Positions 1 to 8,392 of a stretch of 14,508 nt of DNA are shown piece after piece. The notes under the pieces are model-generated. The model did not search any database and was not told the origin of the DNA. It saw only the letters and a program-made list of their open reading frames with translations. The DNA comes from DASPXK01 sp035637315. Lineage in GTDB: Bacteria; Chloroflexota; UBA6077; JACCZL01. Each line of letters begins with the position of its first letter. Position 1 is the first letter of the stretch. The stretch lies in contig DASPXK010000438.1 of the NCBI GenBank assembly GCA_035637315.1, positions 1-14,508 of the forward strand. Reading direction: 5' to 3'. The translations under genes were made by a program, and so were the position numbers.

Positions 1-1491
1 AGCGTCTCGTAGGCCGCGACTGCCTCCGCCAACACTCCGACGCTGACGTACGCATCGCCAAGCCGCTCGAGGATAGCTGCCCGGCAGGCTCCAGCGGGAT
101 CTGCCGCGAGGCATATCCGGAGCAGCGGAATCGCCTCCGAGTAGGCGTGGACCGACAGGGCCTGAATCGCCGCCGGCCAGGCATGCTCGGCGGCCTTCGT
201 AGGCTCAGCGGCCCGCCAGTAGTGCTGCGCCAGCTCCGCGTGCCAGCCGGCGAGTCCATCGCCCGCCGCACACTCCGCCTCGATGGCCGCTCCCAGACGA
301 GCGTGCAGAACGCGCTGCTCGTCTCGGACCAAGGGCTCCAGGAGCGCTCGGCGCACGAGGTCGTGGCGAACTCCGTAGCCGCCGCTCTGGTCGCGAGCCA
401 GGAAGCCACGCCGATAAGCCTCCCCGAGCGCACTAGCGGCCGCCTCGGTATTCAGCCGGCTCGCCCGGGCAATCACGCCCAGCTCGCAGCGCCGACCGGC
501 TACCGCTAGCGCTTCCAATACACGGCGCGCTTCGGGCGCCAGCCGATCGAGGCGCGCGATCACCAAGTCGCGCACGGTCGGCGGCAAAGTCAGCTCGGTG
601 AGGTCACGGCGCAGCACGGTCCCATCTTCGTGGAAGATGCCGCCGCTTTCGATCAGCGCCTTGACAGTCTCTTCGGTGAAGAACGGGTTGCCCGAGGCGT
701 AGCGGTGGATCGCGGCCGCGAAATCGCCTGACACGGGCCGTTCGAGGTCGAAGAACGCGCCAACCAGCTCGGCCGTGGCGCGCCGGTCGAGCGGCTGGAG
801 ATCGAGGCGGTCGGCCAGCCGGGCCCGCAACAGCTCGAGGCTCAGGTCGGGCAGGCGCGCCGTGTGGGTGCCGCCAGCCGATGGCGCATTCGCCTCGTCG
901 CCGCGATACGTGCAGATCAGCAGCACGGGCCGGCCGTGGAGCCCGGCTGCAAGGTATCGGACCAGCTCCAAGGTTCCTCGGTCCGCCCACTGGAGATCTT
1001 CGAGCACGAGCAGCAGCGGTCGACGTTGGGCCAGCCGCCGCACGGCCCGCAGACACGCCTCGAGGTCGTACCGGCGGCGATCTGGCGACGATATCGGCGC
1101 CGACGAACCCGCGGGACTGAGGTCGGCGAGCTCCGGCAACAGCCCGCTCATGCCGTATGCGTCCGGACCGAGCAGCTCGCGCGCCGCGGCGGGCGTCAGC
1201 TCGCGCAGATGCCCCCGCAGCGCGTCCACGAACGGACCTAGCTCGGTCTCTGGCAGGCACGGTGAGCCGGCTCCGTACAGACAGGCCGTGCTCTCGGAGG
1301 CGCGCCCGATGAGCTCCTGGCAGAGCCGGCTCTTGCCGACCCCGGCCTCCCCGACCAGCAGCACCACACTGCCCTGCGAGCTGCGAGCCGCGCGCCGCCT
1401 CCAGCCGGTCCAGCAGGCAGGCCAGCTCAGCCGCGCGGCCGACCAGCGCTGGGGCTGGTATGCGCGCCCCGCCGCGCCGCGAGGGTACCAT
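1..1491 (-). pseudogene. AAA-ATPase/TPR transcriptional regulator (LuxR/MalT-like), frameshifted, 3' end outside window
   Basis: This is a large signal-responsive STAND-type ATPase regulator. Reading from ATG 1491 the protein opens with MVPSRRGG and a typical pre-P-loop stretch (LVGRAAELACLLDRLEAA). A +1 shift near 1381 then moves it to a frame that stays open to the window edge, about 460 codons. That second frame holds Walker A (LVGEAGVGKSRL), Walker B (LLLVLEDLQWAD), an arginine-containing sensor stretch (LLICTYRGDE), the SGNPFFTEE motif common in this family, and helical TPR-like repeats (HAELAQHYWRAAEPTKAAEH). The C-terminal HTH or output domain would lie beyond position 1, so the exact family is not settled. 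The shift coincides with a 7-bp tandem duplication; deleting one copy restores GSQGSVVLLVGEAGVGKSRL. With no other lesion visible, this is a recent break, a sequencing error or a reversible switch. A GTG just after the shift could in principle restart translation with Walker A intact. Confidence 0.85.
1374..1388. repeat. 7-bp tandem duplication causing the frameshift
   Basis: CTGCGAG occurs twice back to back (1374-1380, 1381-1387), followed by one more C. It lies in the coding region of the AAA regulator just before Walker A. Seven bases is not a multiple of three, so the second copy shifts the frame. Removing either copy rejoins the two halves of the protein without loss of family sequence. 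Confidence 0.85.
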
Positions 1492-1618
1492 GGTGATGGT
1501 CGCCGCCACAGGCAAGCAGCTCCGTCCAGAACCCCCCAAACACGGTTGTACCGCCGTGAAGCCTCTCCAGGATAGCGCCGCGAGCTCAGTTCGTCACGTT
1601 CGCGCGGTCGAGCCCCCA

Positions 1619-1672
1619 CCCCAACCCCTCCCCAACCCCTCCCCCAAAGTTCGGGGAGGGGCGAGGGGAGAG
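1619..1672. repeat. C/G-rich palindromic dispersed repeat (copy 1)
   Basis: CCCCTCCCC (1636-1644) and GGGGAGGGG (1653-1661) form a 9-bp stem with an 8-base loop, preceded by CCCCAACCCCTCCCC direct repeats. Related C-rich/G-rich palindromes recur near 4158, 10007, 13076 and 14316. There is no T-run after the stem, so a classical terminator is not supported. Confidence 0.6.
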
Positions 1673-1679
1673 GGCCGTC

Positions 1680-1821
1680 TTGGAGTCTGGACTCTCGGCT
1701 GTCGACTTCGGACTGGCTCCCACCGCCCGCCAAGATGCTCAAAAACCCCTATTTGTGAAATCTTGAGCACCTTGAGCACCTTGAGCACCTTGACCACGCT
1801 TTGAACCTTGAACTTCGGACT
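1680..1821. repeat. Heptamer and nonamer tandem arrays upstream of groES
   Basis: This is a composite non-coding block. Degenerate 7-mers run at 1680-1714 (TTGGAGT, CTGGACT, CTCGGCT, GTCGACT, TCGGACT). Four 9-mers CTTGAGCAC run at 1762-1797, the last with one change (CTTGACCAC). Further 7-mers follow at 1801-1821 (TTGAACC, TTGAACT, TCGGACT). TGCTCAA at 1736-1742 is the inverted complement of the TTGAGCA core of the 9-mers, so the RNA or single strand could fold. I see no gene in 1492-1970. Confidence 0.75.
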
Positions 1822-1833
1822 CGGCGGCCGGAC

Positions 1834-1862
1834 TTGCACGTCCCCGATCAGTTCGCTAAACT
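1834..1862 (+). promoter_or_regulatory. Predicted sigma70-type promoter of groESL
   Basis: TTGCAC (1834-1839) and TAAACT (1857-1862) are separated by exactly 17 bases. Transcription would start about 1869-1870, just before the CIRCE operator, which is the expected arrangement for HrcA repression. The match to consensus is only moderate (3/6 and 4/6); position and spacing are the main support. Confidence 0.6.
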
Positions 1863-1871
1863 AGGCTCGGG

Positions 1872-1898
1872 TTAGCACTCTCGGTCAACGAGTGCTAA
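1872..1898 (+). promoter_or_regulatory. CIRCE operator (HrcA binding site)
   Basis: TTAGCACTC (1872-1880), nine bases (1881-1889), GAGTGCTAA (1890-1898) is a perfect match to the CIRCE inverted repeat bound by the heat-shock repressor HrcA. It sits 72 bp upstream of groES, at or just after the predicted transcription start. This implies that groESL is repressed by HrcA at normal temperature and released on heat shock, with GroEL itself helping HrcA fold (known biology of the system). hrcA is not in the window. Confidence 0.97.
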
Positions 1899-1970
1899 GC
1901 TATTCTGACTTGCAGGGACGGCAGTCCCGAGCTATCGAGGTCAACACAGCGGAAGGAGGAGGCATCAGTA

Positions 1971-2282
1971 ATGGCCAAGGCAAAGATCGGTTTGCGGCCG
2001 CTTGGCGACCGCGTTGTGATCAAGCCGCTCGAGCGAGAAGATGTCACCAAGAGCGGACTCGTTCTGCCCGACACGGCCAAGGAGAAGCCGCAGCAGGGTG
2101 AGGTCCTGGCCGTCGGGCCCGGCCGGATCCTGGACAGCGGCGAGCGGATCAAGCTGGACCTGAAGGAGGGCGACCGCGTCCTCTTCGCCAAGTACGCCGG
2201 CACCGAGTTCAAGCATGAGGACAACGAGCTGCTCATCCTCAGCGAGAAGGACGTGCTGGCCCTGATGGTCAACGGCAAATAG
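1971..2282 (+). CDS. groES: Co-chaperonin GroES (Hsp10)
   Basis: This is the cytosolic 10-kDa co-chaperonin; seven copies cap the GroEL ring and close the folding chamber. The 103-residue product is family length. It begins with the diagnostic LRPLGDRVVIKPLE (residues 8-21), has the mobile-loop stretch EREDVTKSGLVLPDTAKEKP (about 21-40, hydrophobic GLVLP binding GroEL) and the G-x-V-L-A-V-G-P-G strand, and ends with DVLALMVNGK. A strong Shine-Dalgarno (GGAAGGAGGAGG, 1951-1962) lies 8 bases before ATG 1971, which fixes the start. It is first in a two-gene unit with groEL 98 bp downstream, under CIRCE control. Nothing is unusual in the protein itself. Confidence 0.98.
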   Translation: MAKAKIGLRPLGDRVVIKPLEREDVTKSGLVLPDTAKEKPQQGEVLAVGPGRILDSGERIKLDLKEGDRVLFAKYAGTEFKHEDNELLILSEKDVLALMVNGK

Positions 2283-2290
2283 AGAGCCAT

Positions 2291-2371
2291 CGGCCGTCAG
2301 CCGTCAGCTGCCAGCAAGGACCTGCTGACGGGTCAAAGCTGATAGCTGAATGCTGAAAGCTGAAAGCTTCG
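2291..2371. repeat. Inverted heptamer arrays between groES and groEL
   Basis: Most of the groES-groEL spacer is repeat. CCGTCAGC occurs twice (2292-2299, 2299-2306), followed by CTGCCAG. After a short spacer comes GCTGACGG (from about 2322), its inverted complement, and then 7-mers running to the groEL ribosome site (AGCTGAT, AGCTGAA, TGCTGAA, AGCTGAA). The two halves can pair as a stem with an A-rich loop. The array ends directly at the groEL Shine-Dalgarno GGAGG (2371-2375). Confidence 0.75.
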
Positions 2372-2380
2372 GAGGAAGGA

Positions 2381-4002
<1,622 letters not shown>

Positions 4003-4003
<1 letters not shown>

Positions 4004-4033
4004 GATAGCGGGATGGGGGATCGGGGATAGGGG
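4003..4033. repeat. GGGATNG heptamer array abutting the groEL stop codon
   Basis: GGATAGC, GGGATGG, GGGATCG, GGGATAG and GGG follow one another at 7-base spacing, starting on the G of the groEL TAG (4001-4003). The array continues into GGGGCCTTGCCCC, a small hairpin at about 4031-4042. It is the 3'-untranslated edge of groEL. Confidence 0.65.
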
Positions 4034-4075
4034 CCTTGCCCCGGGCCCTTGTCCATTGTGATCCTGAGCGCATCT

Positions 4076-4148
4076 TGTCATCCTGAGCGCAGCGAAGGAT
4101 CCGTCTCCTCACTGAGGGCACGGATCCTTTGCTTCGCTCAGGATGACA
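4076..4148. repeat. Long inverted repeat (MITE/REP-like) in the groEL/aminotransferase gap
   Basis: TGTCATCCTGAGCGCAGCGA and on to GGATCCG (4076-4102) is matched by an inverted arm CGGATCC to AGGATGACA (4121-4148), about 28 bases per arm with one or two mismatches and an 18-base loop. A partial extra copy (TGATCCTGAGCGCAT) lies at 4059-4073. The core TGTCATCCTGAGCG-AGCGAAGGATC is a dispersed palindrome I recognise from many bacterial genomes. It has no coding capacity and lies between convergent genes. Confidence 0.8.
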
Positions 4149-4157
4149 ATCCTCGCT

Positions 4158-4181
4158 CCCCCTTCCCTGAAGGGAAGGGGG
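4158..4181. terminator. Perfect 10-bp hairpin, possible bidirectional transcription end
   Basis: CCCCCTTCCC (4158-4167), loop TGAA, GGGAAGGGGG (4172-4181). It lies 17 bp past the stop of the minus-strand aminotransferase and downstream of groEL, so both units converge on it. No T-run follows on either strand, so intrinsic termination is uncertain; it may simply be a member of the C/G palindrome family. Confidence 0.4.
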
Positions 4182-4197
4182 CTGGGGGTTAGGTTTT

Positions 4198-5553
4198 CTA
4201 CACCGCTCCTTCGCGCTGCATGCGGCCGACGACTCGCTCGAAGCCGCTCACGGTCCGGTCGATGTCGGCCTCGGTGTGGGCGATCGAGGTAAAGCCACCG
4301 CTCCGCATCAGGTCGATCCCCTCCAGCAGCATCCCTTTGCGCAGCAGCGCCGCGGCGCCGCGGGCGCCCATGAGCACCCCCACGTCGCTGGTACGCACGG
4401 CCTCCTCGATGCCGGCCCCCAGCATGATCGTGAAGACCGACGTCTCGCCGTAGATAAGGCCCGGGATGCCCAGGCGGCGCAGGAGGTCGTTCAGGTCGCT
4501 GCGGAGTCGTTCGCCAAGGCGGTTGGCGTACTCGTGCGGCTTGCCCGTCGCCACGTGCTTCAGGCAGGCCACGCCCGCCGCGGCGCACAGCGGGTTGGCA
4601 TTGAAGGTGCCCTGCTGGAGCACTCGCTGGTAGCGGTCACGCTTGGCGTCGCCCGAGAACTGCTGGATCTCCATCACCTCCGCCTTGCCGACCAGCGCGC
4701 CGCCCGGCAGCCCGCCCGCCACGATCTTGGCCAGCGTCGTCATGTCCGGCGTCACCCCGTAGTACTCCTGGGCGCCGCCCGGCGCGTAGCGAAAGCCAGT
4801 GATCACCTCGTCGAAGATGAGGACCATGCCGCGCTCGGCCGTCAGCGCGCGCAGCTGGCGCAGGAACTCCGGATTCGTCGGAACGGTGCCGTTGCTGCCG
4901 CCGGCCGGCTCCAGGATGACCGTCCCGACGTCGTCGTCGGCCTCGAGCAGCTCGCGAACGTGCTCGATGTCGTTCGGCCTGGCGGTCAGCATCGAGGCGC
5001 CGACCGCGTCCGGGATGCCGGCCGAGGTGGGTGTCTCGAAGGGCGGCTGATAGCCGATCATCCCGTAGTCGTGCCAGCCATGAAAGTGGCCCTGGAAGCG
5101 CAGGACCTTGTTCTTGCCGGTGAAGGCCCGCGCGTCACGCATGGCCAGCATCGTCGCCTCGGTGCCCGACATGGTGAAGCGGACCTTCTCGGCCGACGGG
5201 ATCAGCTTGTGGACCAGTTCGGCCCACTCCACCTCGATCTCGTGGCAGGCGCCGTAATGGGTCCCGCGGCGGACCTGCTCGGCCACCGCTTCGCTGATGT
5301 CCGGGTGGCTGTGGCCCAGGATCAGCGCCCCGTGACCCATCCAGTAGTCGAGCAGCTCGTTGCCGTCGGCGTCCCACTTCCGGGCGCCCTCTGCTCGGTC
5401 AACGTACACGGGGAAGGGCGCGAAGGCGCGGGCGTCGTGGGTGATGCCGCCCGCGATCACCTCACGCGCACGCTGGTATAGCGCGCCCGAGCTGGCGAAC
5501 TTCTGGCGGTACTCCTCGTCAAGGGTCAGCGTCTGCGTCTCGGTGATCGCCAC
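4198..5553 (-). CDS. Class III PLP aminotransferase, glutamate-1-semialdehyde aminomutase family
   Basis: This is a cytosolic PLP enzyme of 451 residues. It shows the fold-type I hallmarks: SGTEAT (129-134, phosphate binding), the stacking FHGWHDY (157-163), DEVITGFR with Asp248 pairing the pyridine N, and TLAKIVAGGLPGGALVG with the Schiff-base Lys276. GTFNANPL (315-322) and the N-terminal RAEGARKWDADGNELLDY are closest to HemL (glutamate-1-semialdehyde to 5-aminolevulinate, tetrapyrrole pathway). However, the substrate-binding segment, NSPVR in true HemL, is THDAR here (38-42): the Arg is kept and the Ser lost. No other haem gene is nearby and the chain is about 20 residues longer than HemL, so the real substrate may differ. 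The start is GTG 5553, preceded by GAGAGG. It follows map by 10 bp and is almost surely co-transcribed with it. Confidence 0.9.
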   Translation of the reverse strand: MAITETQTLTLDEEYRQKFASSGALYQRAREVIAGGITHDARAFAPFPVYVDRAEGARKWDADGNELLDYWMGHGALILGHSHPDISEAVAEQVRRGTHYGACHEIEVEWAELVHKLIPSAEKVRFTMSGTEATMLAMRDARAFTGKNKVLRFQGHFHGWHDYGMIGYQPPFETPTSAGIPDAVGASMLTARPNDIEHVRELLEADDDVGTVILEPAGGSNGTVPTNPEFLRQLRALTAERGMVLIFDEVITGFRYAPGGAQEYYGVTPDMTTLAKIVAGGLPGGALVGKAEVMEIQQFSGDAKRDRYQRVLQQGTFNANPLCAAAGVACLKHVATGKPHEYANRLGERLRSDLNDLLRRLGIPGLIYGETSVFTIMLGAGIEEAVRTSDVGVLMGARGAAALLRKGMLLEGIDLMRSGGFTSIAHTEADIDRTVSGFERVVGRMQREGAV

Positions 5554-5563
5554 CTCACACCTC

Positions 5564-6340
5564 TCATAACTCCGTTAGGATCCAGGGTCCGTCGTCGGTG
5601 ACGGCGACGGTGTGCTCGAAGTGGGCCGACAGGCTGCCGTCGGCGGTGACGGCGGTCCAGCCGTCTTCCAGCATTTGAATGTCTGGCGAGCCCATATTCA
5701 CCTGGGGCTCGATCGCGATGACCATGCCCGGCTTCAGGATGGGACCCTTGCCGGGCGGCCCGAAGTGGGCCACTTGCGGCGCCTCATGCATCGAGCGCCC
5801 AACGCCGTGGCCCACGAAGACTCTCACCACGGACAGGCCGTGCTTCTCCACGTGGCTCTGGATGGCGTGGCCGATGTCGGAGAGGCGATTGCCCGGCCGG
5901 GCCTGAGCGATGCCCGCCACCAGCGCCTCCTGGGTCACCCGCATCAGGCGCTCCTGCGCGCGATTGGGCTTGCAACCGACCACGGCCGTCATGGTGGTGT
6001 CGCCCACATACCCGTTGTAGCTCGCCGCCACGTCTAGCTTGACCAGGTCGCCCGCGTTGATCTTCAGCGGGCCCGGGATGCCGTGGACGACCTGGCTGTT
6101 GACCGAGATGCAGATGTGGCCCGGGAACCCGAAGTAACCCAGCGCGGTCGACTTGGCGCCCTGGCGGCGAAAGCTCTTGGCGGCCACCATGTCCAGCTCG
6201 CGGGTGGTCATCCCGGGTCGCATCGCCGCGATCACCTCGCGCACTGTTCTGGCCACAATTCGGCCCGCCTCGCGCATGATCTTCAGCTCGCGGGGAGACT
6301 TGAGCGTGATAGTATGGTCGGCGACGGGCTTCAGCTTCAT
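5564..6340 (-). CDS. map: Methionine aminopeptidase, type I
   Basis: This enzyme removes the initiator Met from nascent proteins after deformylation; it is a cytosolic two-metal enzyme. The 258-residue product is type I length with no type II insert and no N-terminal zinc-finger linker. All five metal ligands are visible: Asp103 and Asp114 (KLDVAASYNGYVGDTTMT), His178 (VGHGVGRSMHEAP), Glu211 (AIEPQVN) and Glu242 (SAHFEHTVAV). The substrate His86 (NSQVVHGIPG) is also present. About nine extra residues precede the usual start of homology (LKSPRELKIMREAGR). ATG 6340 has no clear Shine-Dalgarno; a 10-bp hairpin sits 12 bases upstream. It leads a two-gene unit with the aminotransferase and is divergent from coaE. 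Confidence 0.97.
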   Translation of the reverse strand: MKLKPVADHTITLKSPRELKIMREAGRIVARTVREVIAAMRPGMTTRELDMVAAKSFRRQGAKSTALGYFGFPGHICISVNSQVVHGIPGPLKINAGDLVKLDVAASYNGYVGDTTMTAVVGCKPNRAQERLMRVTQEALVAGIAQARPGNRLSDIGHAIQSHVEKHGLSVVRVFVGHGVGRSMHEAPQVAHFGPPGKGPILKPGMVIAIEPQVNMGSPDIQMLEDGWTAVTADGSLSAHFEHTVAVTDDGPWILTEL

Positions 6341-6352
6341 GACGCTGGTGTA

Positions 6353-6376
6353 GGGGCTCCGACTCGTCGGAGCCCC
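6353..6376 (-). promoter_or_regulatory. Perfect hairpin in the predicted map leader
   Basis: GGGGCTCCGA (6353-6362), loop CTCG, TCGGAGCCCC (6367-6376) is a perfect 10-bp inverted repeat in the 65-bp gap between divergent map and coaE. If the map promoter at 6389-6397 is right, this hairpin occupies most of the map 5' leader, ending 12 bases before the ATG in place of a Shine-Dalgarno. It could instead be an operator or a dispersed palindrome. Confidence 0.6.
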
Positions 6377-6388
6377 AACCGACGACGG

Positions 6389-6397
6389 ATCATACCA
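6389..6397 (-). promoter_or_regulatory. Predicted extended -10 promoter of map
   Basis: On the minus strand the sequence reads TGGTATGAT: a TGn extension followed by TATGAT (5/6 to TATAAT). Transcription would start near 6382, about 42 bases upstream of the map ATG. No convincing -35 was seen. The same TGn plus TA-rich hexamer pattern appears before three other genes here. Confidence 0.45.
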
Positions 6398-6405
6398 GTT
6401 TTTCG

Positions 6406-7002
6406 ATGCCCTACCGGATCGGGCTAACTGGCAACATCGCCTGCGGCAAGAGCACGGTGGGGCAGATGCTGGCCGCCCGCGGCGCCGAGTACGTCGACGC
6501 CGACAGCCTCGTCCACCGCCTGATGGTGGCCGGGACGCCCGAGACCGAGCGGATCGTGGCCCGCTTCGGACCCGCGGTCCGGGCTGCTGATGGAAGCATC
6601 GATCGCGCCGCGCTCGGCGCTGTCGTCTGGCGCGACCCGGCCGCGCTCGAGGACCTGGAGACGATCGTGCACCCGGGCGTTCGGGTGGAGATCCGGCGGC
6701 GTCTGGCCGAGTCGAGCGCGGCGGCCCTCGTGGTCGATGCGATCAAGCTGGTCGAGTCTGGCCTGCACCACGAGCTGGACGCCCTGTGGGTCGTGACGTG
6801 CATCCCCGAGCAGCAGTTCCGCCGCCTGATGGAAGCGCGCGGGCTGAGCGAGCAGCAGGCTCGGGAGCGGATCGCCATGCAGCCGCCCCAGGAGGAGAAA
6901 GTCCGCCACGCAACGGTTGTCATCGACAACTCCGGCAGCCTGGCCGAGACGGAGCGCCAGGTGGACGAGGCCTGGCGGCGAGCAGTGAGCAGTGAGCAGT
7001 AG
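6406..7002 (+). CDS. coaE: Dephospho-CoA kinase
   Basis: This enzyme catalyses the last step of coenzyme A synthesis, phosphorylating the 3'-OH of dephospho-CoA with ATP; it is cytosolic. The 198 residues are family length. The P-loop GLTGNIACGKST (6-17) differs from the commoner GGIGSGKS but keeps the Gly, Lys and Ser/Thr. The DAD motif (31-33) lines the acceptor site. VVDAIKLVESGLHHELDALWVV and EQQARERIAMQ are typical CoaE segments, and the C-terminus VRHATVVIDNSGSLAETERQVDEAW is the conserved closing strand and helix. The final residues (SSEQ) and the TAG stop are encoded by an intergenic heptamer repeat, not by family sequence. ATG 6406 has no clear Shine-Dalgarno. The gene stands alone, divergent from map. 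Confidence 0.96.
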   Translation: MPYRIGLTGNIACGKSTVGQMLAARGAEYVDADSLVHRLMVAGTPETERIVARFGPAVRAADGSIDRAALGAVVWRDPAALEDLETIVHPGVRVEIRRRLAESSAAALVVDAIKLVESGLHHELDALWVVTCIPEQQFRRLMEARGLSEQQARERIAMQPPQEEKVRHATVVIDNSGSLAETERQVDEAWRRAVSSEQ

Positions 7003-7028
7003 TGAGTAGTGAGTAGTGAGCAGCGAGG
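6982..7028. repeat. Heptamer array containing the coaE stop
   Basis: GCAGTGA, GCAGTGA, GCAGT, AGTGAGT, AGTGAGT, AGTGAGC, AGCGAGG run in near-perfect 7-base period. The coaE TAG (7000-7002) is inside, where one unit is cut short by two bases. Confidence 0.85.
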
Positions 7029-7063
7029 CCAGCTTGCCACCCCCGCGTACCGCCACTGTCTAG

Positions 7064-7098
7064 TACTGCCTACTGCCTACCGCCTACTGCCTACTTGG
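7064..7098. repeat. TACTGCC heptamer array upstream of the C45-type gene
   Basis: TACTGCC (7064), TACTGCC (7071), TACCGCC (7078), TACTGCC (7085), TACTTGG (7092). Its reverse complement GGCAGTA shares GCAGT with the array at 6982-7028, so the two arrays are loosely inverted. It ends in the extended -10 element. Confidence 0.85.
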
Positions 7099-7104
7099 TA
7101 TACT
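7096..7104 (+). promoter_or_regulatory. Extended -10 promoter, probably leaderless
   Basis: TGG followed by TATACT (7099-7104) is a good extended -10. The ATG of the next gene is at 7112, eight bases after the hexamer, so transcription would begin at or next to the start codon. The -35 position is filled by the heptamer array and shows no -35-like sequence. Confidence 0.6.
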
Positions 7105-7111
7105 CGCCGAC

Positions 7112-8338
7112 ATGACAGGCGCGTCTGGCTCGGCGCACGTCGAGCCGTACGACGGCTTCCTGCTGATCGAGCTGGCCGGCGAGCCGTACGAGCGCGGCCA
7201 TCAGCATGGTCTGGCGCTGCGGACGCAGATCCAGATGTTTCGCGATCGCCTGTACCGCGACATCCTGTTCAAGCGCGGGAGGGCGGTGGGTGTCACGTTG
7301 GCGGCGCTGCTGTTCGGGATCGTCTCGCGCATGCACCCCCACGTCCCGCGCGAGCTTCGGGAGGAGATGCGCGGCCTGGCCGACGGAGCCGGCGTCAGCT
7401 ATCGGGACGTCCTGCTCTACAACGCCTTCGACGACGTGCTCCACGCCCTGGCGCTTCTGAACCCTGCCCTGGCGCCGCTCATGAACCACCGCTTCATCGC
7501 GCCCCTGATCGGGCGGCTGGCGTGCTCCAGTTTCGTGTTGGCCGGCCCGCGAAGTAACACTGGCCGCCCGATCCACGCCCGCAACCTGGATTACTTCCTG
7601 TGCGACGGGTTCATCGATCCGGACGGCGTGGTGCCCCAGATCCTGCGCGAGAACGTTGTTGTCTTCCTGGTCCGTCCCTCCCACGGGCGGCCGTTCGTCT
7701 CGGTCGGCTGGCCCGGCTGGATTGGCGCGGTCACGGCGATGAACGCGGACGGTCTCTCGCTGGCCTGCCTGACCTCGCCGGTCTCGCGCGAGACGCCAAA
7801 CGGCATCCCGCTGCCGCTGCTCTATCGGCTGATTGCCCAGCACGCTGGCTCGCTCGAGGAGGCCGAGTGGCTGCTTCGTGGCGCTCGGCGGACGATCGGC
7901 AACAACCTGACCATGGCATCTGGCCCCTCAGGCGAGGCCAGGCTGTTCGAGTTCACCATGGACCGCCTGGCAGTGATCCACCCTTCTGACGGGTTGGTCC
8001 GCGCCACCAACCATTTTCAGCACCCGCTCACGGTCGAGCTGCAGGTCGGCTGGGTTGTCCCGAACTCGGAGTACCGCCTGGCGCGGCTGGACGAGCTGCT
8101 CGGCCCGCGCGCCTACGGGGTGGCGGATGCCCAGGCGGCGCTGACGGACACCTGCTCGGTGGAGGGCGCCGAGACGGAGTGGGACTGCCTCCAAAACCCC
8201 GGCACGATCTACAGCACCATCGCCGACCCCGCCCGGCTCAGGCTCTGGGTGCGCGCCAACGACCGCGCCGACCGCCCCTTTGTCCAGCTAGACCTGGCCG
8301 CGCGGCTGGGGGTGCGCGAGGGCGTCGCGGCCGCGTAG
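7112..8338 (+). CDS. Ntn-hydrolase acyltransferase/peptidase, C45 (AAT-like) family
   Basis: This 408-residue protein resembles the acyl-CoA:6-aminopenicillanate acyltransferase / C45 peptidase / choloylglycine-hydrolase superfamily. These are self-cleaving enzymes whose new N-terminal Cys attacks amides. The N-terminal region has LAGEPYERGHQHGLAL (21-36) and VSYRDVLLYNAFDD (95-108), typical of the pro-peptide part. The likely nucleophile is Cys138 in RLACSSFVLAG, followed by GRPIHARNLDY (151-161), matching the family C-[ST]-x(n)-G-x-x-x-x-x-R-N-x-D pattern; cleavage would fall between Ala137 and Cys138. GWPGWIGAVTAMNADGLSLA and GRPFVSVGW are the following core strands. No signal peptide is obvious. 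The substrate cannot be told from sequence; family members act on beta-lactams, N-acyl amides, bile salts or peptides. The mRNA is probably leaderless. A small gene follows in the same frame. Confidence 0.82.
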   Translation: MTGASGSAHVEPYDGFLLIELAGEPYERGHQHGLALRTQIQMFRDRLYRDILFKRGRAVGVTLAALLFGIVSRMHPHVPRELREEMRGLADGAGVSYRDVLLYNAFDDVLHALALLNPALAPLMNHRFIAPLIGRLACSSFVLAGPRSNTGRPIHARNLDYFLCDGFIDPDGVVPQILRENVVVFLVRPSHGRPFVSVGWPGWIGAVTAMNADGLSLACLTSPVSRETPNGIPLPLLYRLIAQHAGSLEEAEWLLRGARRTIGNNLTMASGPSGEARLFEFTMDRLAVIHPSDGLVRATNHFQHPLTVELQVGWVVPNSEYRLARLDELLGPRAYGVADAQAALTDTCSVEGAETEWDCLQNPGTIYSTIADPARLRLWVRANDRADRPFVQLDLAARLGVREGVAAA

Positions 8339-8392
8339 GAACGCGAGCCAACGAACCGGCTCGGCCTGGACGACTACCGGACCGAGGGCAAC

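Noticed and set aside
604..1539. A 311-codon minus-strand reading frame as an intact gene
   Set aside because: Only its first ~37 codons after ATG 1491 are family sequence; beyond 1381 it is Arg/Pro/Ala-rich shadow, while another frame carries Walker A, Walker B and the TPR part.
4158..4181. Classical rho-independent terminator
   Set aside because: The stem is strong but no T-run follows on either strand; kept only as a tentative transcription end.
4276..5481. Long open frame on the plus strand (401 codons)
   Set aside because: Antisense to the aminotransferase, with low-complexity His/Arg/Ala/Gly content typical of GC-rich shadows and no recognisable motif.
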